NCBI GenBank assembly: GCA_039820585.1
Contig: JBCBPV010000028.1
Coordinates: 1-42,981, forward strand
DNA: 42,981 bases
Origin: JBCBGF01 sp039820585
GTDB taxonomy: Bacteria; Pseudomonadota; Alphaproteobacteria; Rhodobacterales; Rhodobacteraceae
Direction of reading: 5' to 3'
The position numbers were made by a program, and so were the translations under genes. This document shows, in pieces, positions 40,952 through 42,981 of the stretch. Below the pieces are notes generated by a model. The model ran no database searches. It saw nothing but the letters and a program-made list of their open reading frames with translations, and was not told the DNA's origin. The first letter of the stretch is position 1, and every line of letters starts with the position of its first letter.

Positions 40952-42547
40952 TTAATTGGAAGCGCTTATCTTCAGGTTGTCCGGGCGAAAGTCTTCCATG
41001 AACTGCGGCGTGGGCGTGTACTCAAGACCTGCGCGGATGGCATAGATATCAGCCGCGTTGTACAGGAAGGTGGTCGGAATTTCTGTCATGTAGATCTCGG
41101 CGGCCTCGCGGAAGGCCACGCGGCGTTCTTCGACATCCAACGAAGTTAACAGCACATTCATCAGCTCATTGAACCGATCGCTGGACCAGTACCCATAGCG
41201 CGTCTGGATCGCCGAGTTTGGCCCGTAGGACCAGTCCAGATGAGCCAGCGGATCCGGAAAGCGCCAGGAGTTCGACCACGTGTAGATCATCACGTCTTCG
41301 GTCCGCATCGCCGTCCAGCTCTCCATAGGCTTCAGCTCGATATTGACGCCAATATCGGCCCACATCTCTTGCAGGACCTGCACCGCCTCGTTGCCCAAGG
41401 TGTAGTAGAAGGGGATATAGCTAAGGATGATCGGCGTGCCGTCATATCCGGCCTCGGCCAACAGCGCGCGGGCGCGCTCGGGGTCGTAGGCGAACCCGGG
41501 CAGGTCATCGAGATACATCTCGTTGTACGCCTTGATTTGCGGGCCCTGCTGGGTTTCGGTTGTGCCGCGCCAGAGGGTTTCGACCATTTCGGCCCGGTCG
41601 ATGCCGAGGCTCAGGGCTTCGCGTATGCGTTGGTCCGACAGCATCGGATGGGCCGTGTTAAACACCACCACGTGGGTGTTTTCGCGCGTCACGGATTTGA
41701 CCTGGATTTCGTTATAACGCTCGAGAACCGGCAGTTGTTCCGGGGTGAGATCGGCAGCGATGTCGAACTCGCCGCTGACCAGACCGGCAATCCGGCTCGA
41801 AATCTCGGGGACTTCTACAAAGGTGATCGAGGCTGCGGGAGGCGCGCCCATAAAGTAGTTGTCGTTCGACACGAGGCGGATCGATTCACCCGCCTTGAAA
41901 TCGTCAAAGATATAAGGGCCCGTGCCGACAGGGTTCCACGTCACTTCGTCAACCGCTTCGGCCATCCAGTCCTTGTCCTCTACGCCGTCCTTTTCAAACG
42001 CCTTGTAGGCGTCGGCCTGCACGATCCAGGAGCTGTTGGTCAGACGGTGTGGCATATTGGATTCCGGTGCCGCCCAGGTCAGCTTGACCTCGTAGGGGCC
42101 AAGGGCCTCGACGCTCTCAAGCTGGCCAACCATCCGCGCGGCGGTGCGCGCCGGCGCGCCGTCGCCGAACACACGTTCCTGGCCGAAGGAAAAGACCACA
42201 TCTTCTGCGCTGAACTCGGTGCCGTCATGCCAGGTCACACCTTCGCGCAGCTTCAGGACCATCTCGGTCGGGCTGATCTGCTCCCACGAGGTGGCAAGCC
42301 CCGGGATCAAGACGGCTGCGCCGGTCTCGGCCTGGGCCACGAAATCGCGGCGGATCAGCGTATCAAAGACCGAATGGGCCACGCGAACATCCACGTTGCC
42401 CGTGAAGATGCCCGGCTCGAGGCCACGGGCGAGTTTTGGAACCGCGACAACCAGATCCGGACGGTCGTCGGCGAAGGCAAGCGTGCCAGCGCCTATTGCC
42501 GTCATTGCAGCGAGCCCTGCAAGCAGTGTTCTGCGAAGTATGTTCAT
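40952..42547 (-). CDS. Importer B: first periplasmic substrate-binding protein (SBP_bac_5)
   Basis: Product of 531 aa. The signal peptide MNILRRTLLAGLAAMTAIGA also carries twin arginines (LRRTLL) and ends AFA before DD. The mature protein has the family 5 blocks LKLREGVTWHDGTEFSAEDV, TWNPVGTGPYIFDDFKAG and QTRYGYWSSDRFNELMNVL, and is closely similar along its whole length to the next gene. ATG 42547 has AGGAGGGG six bases or so upstream, the best ribosome-binding site of the unit, and it is the first gene. The preceding 434 bases must hold the promoter. Confidence 0.9.
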   Translation of the reverse strand: MNILRRTLLAGLAAMTAIGAGTLAFADDRPDLVVAVPKLARGLEPGIFTGNVDVRVAHSVFDTLIRRDFVAQAETGAAVLIPGLATSWEQISPTEMVLKLREGVTWHDGTEFSAEDVVFSFGQERVFGDGAPARTAARMVGQLESVEALGPYEVKLTWAAPESNMPHRLTNSSWIVQADAYKAFEKDGVEDKDWMAEAVDEVTWNPVGTGPYIFDDFKAGESIRLVSNDNYFMGAPPAASITFVEVPEISSRIAGLVSGEFDIAADLTPEQLPVLERYNEIQVKSVTRENTHVVVFNTAHPMLSDQRIREALSLGIDRAEMVETLWRGTTETQQGPQIKAYNEMYLDDLPGFAYDPERARALLAEAGYDGTPIILSYIPFYYTLGNEAVQVLQEMWADIGVNIELKPMESWTAMRTEDVMIYTWSNSWRFPDPLAHLDWSYGPNSAIQTRYGYWSSDRFNELMNVLLTSLDVEERRVAFREAAEIYMTEIPTTFLYNAADIYAIRAGLEYTPTPQFMEDFRPDNLKISASN

Positions 42548-42655
42548 TGTCCCCTCCTATGGCGCTTCCCCCTGCCGAGACGATCTGGGCGAGTTTGGAA
42601 AAGCTGCGTGGCGTGCCGTAAGGCGATCAGAGCAAGGAAACAGGGCAGTGACACA

Positions 42656-42669
42656 ACTTGTGGACAAGT
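42656..42669. promoter_or_regulatory. Candidate operator upstream of importer B
   Basis: ACTTGT-GG-ACAAGT is a perfect 6-base dyad about 110 bases before the first binding-protein gene. The TTGT..ACAA core is of the kind bound by GntR-type dimers. Which regulator would bind is unknown. Confidence 0.4.
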
Positions 42670-42938
42670 GGTTATAAGCCGCACAAACCGATTGGGTTTG
42701 CGAAAAGGTTTTGCGACACTTGCGCGTTTAGCCGAATTCGCAGGGGAACTCTCTACGTATGAGCTTCGAGCGGTTGTGGCAAAAGTGTATTCTGCAACCT
42801 GTCCCCAAGTGTGATACAGAACACAGCCATCACTTGTTTCGGATCACAGCAGCACGGCTTCCTTTTAACAACTAATGCCCAGAAACTCCGCATGCTTGCT
42901 AGGCTCCTTCAGGCCAAGCAGTGCTTATGACAAGTCCG

Positions 42939-42961
42939 ACAATAGTATGGAATGCTATTGT
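42939..42961. repeat. Inverted repeat near the right window edge
   Basis: ACAATAG (42939-42945) and CTATTGT (42955-42961) are exact reverse complements around nine bases. It could be an operator, a small hairpin, or the end of an element continuing beyond the window. Confidence 0.35.
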
Positions 42962-42981
42962 GGTTGCCGTCATTTTTAACA

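Larger units (their letters stand above)
42548..42981. other. Upstream region of importer B, no gene seen
   Basis: No frame with a supported start was found. Composition becomes more AT-rich to the right. The region must contain the importer B promoter. Besides the two inverted repeats listed separately it contains TTTTGCGACA (42709-42718), also found before importer A. Confidence 0.5.

Noticed and set aside
42659..42667. DnaA-box-like TTGTCCACA (reverse strand) suggesting a replication origin
   Set aside because: A single copy, inside a dyad better explained as an operator, and no replication genes nearby.
41240..42814. 524-aa + strand frame over the first importer B binding-protein gene
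   Set aside because: Shadow frame of the same kind, running past the real gene into the upstream region without any motif.

Overview
The window looks like chromosome from an alphaproteobacterium of the order Rhodobacterales (Roseobacter type). The evidence is GC-rich coding sequence, a general L-amino-acid transporter aapJQMP next to an ATP12-type ATPase chaperone, the rpmH-rnpA-yidD and yidC-MOSC-engB-argB gene strings, and an AHL quorum-sensing pair directly downstream of rplQ. This assignment comes from gene order and protein motifs; no database search was run.

Left part (1-10,000, mostly + strand): the end of ribosomal protein L17 and its terminator; a possible small divergent gene; luxR-luxI; rarA; crcB, an RluA-type pseudouridine synthase and ATP12, of which the last three overlap or nearly touch; then aapJ-aapQ-aapM-aapP, with a strong hairpin between the binding-protein gene and the permease genes.

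Middle part (10,000-23,530): a long - strand housekeeping series read from high to low coordinates (rpmH, rnpA, yidD, ttcA, a GGDEF/EAL protein, yidC, a MOSC protein, engB, argB, a ferredoxin-like protein, sixA). A DUF3833 lipoprotein gene sits on the opposite strand. Then, on the + strand, come a TVP38 membrane protein, a mercuric-reductase-like flavoprotein, a histidine kinase and tRNA-Arg(ACG).

Right part (23,533-42,981): after the tRNA the character changes. About 685 bases hold no convincing gene. An accessory uptake region follows: a PHP-type metallohydrolase, an EamA transporter and a GntR/UTRA regulator on the - strand, then two complete peptide/opine-type ABC importers lying tail to tail. 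Importer A (+) is permease, permease, binding protein, binding protein, fused double ATPase, methyltransferase. Importer B (-) is binding protein, binding protein, fused double ATPase, permease, permease, TIM-barrel isomerase-like protein. Each importer has two tandem, clearly related binding proteins, and each binding-protein gene is followed by a hairpin. Substrates cannot be read from sequence.

The observations most worth following are the paired double-binding-protein importers with their linked hydrolase and regulator, a terminator-like hairpin lying inside the start of the importer B ATPase gene, the possible small gene divergent from luxR, the hairpin abutting the rarA start codon, and the MerA-like flavoprotein that lacks the C-terminal cysteine pair.
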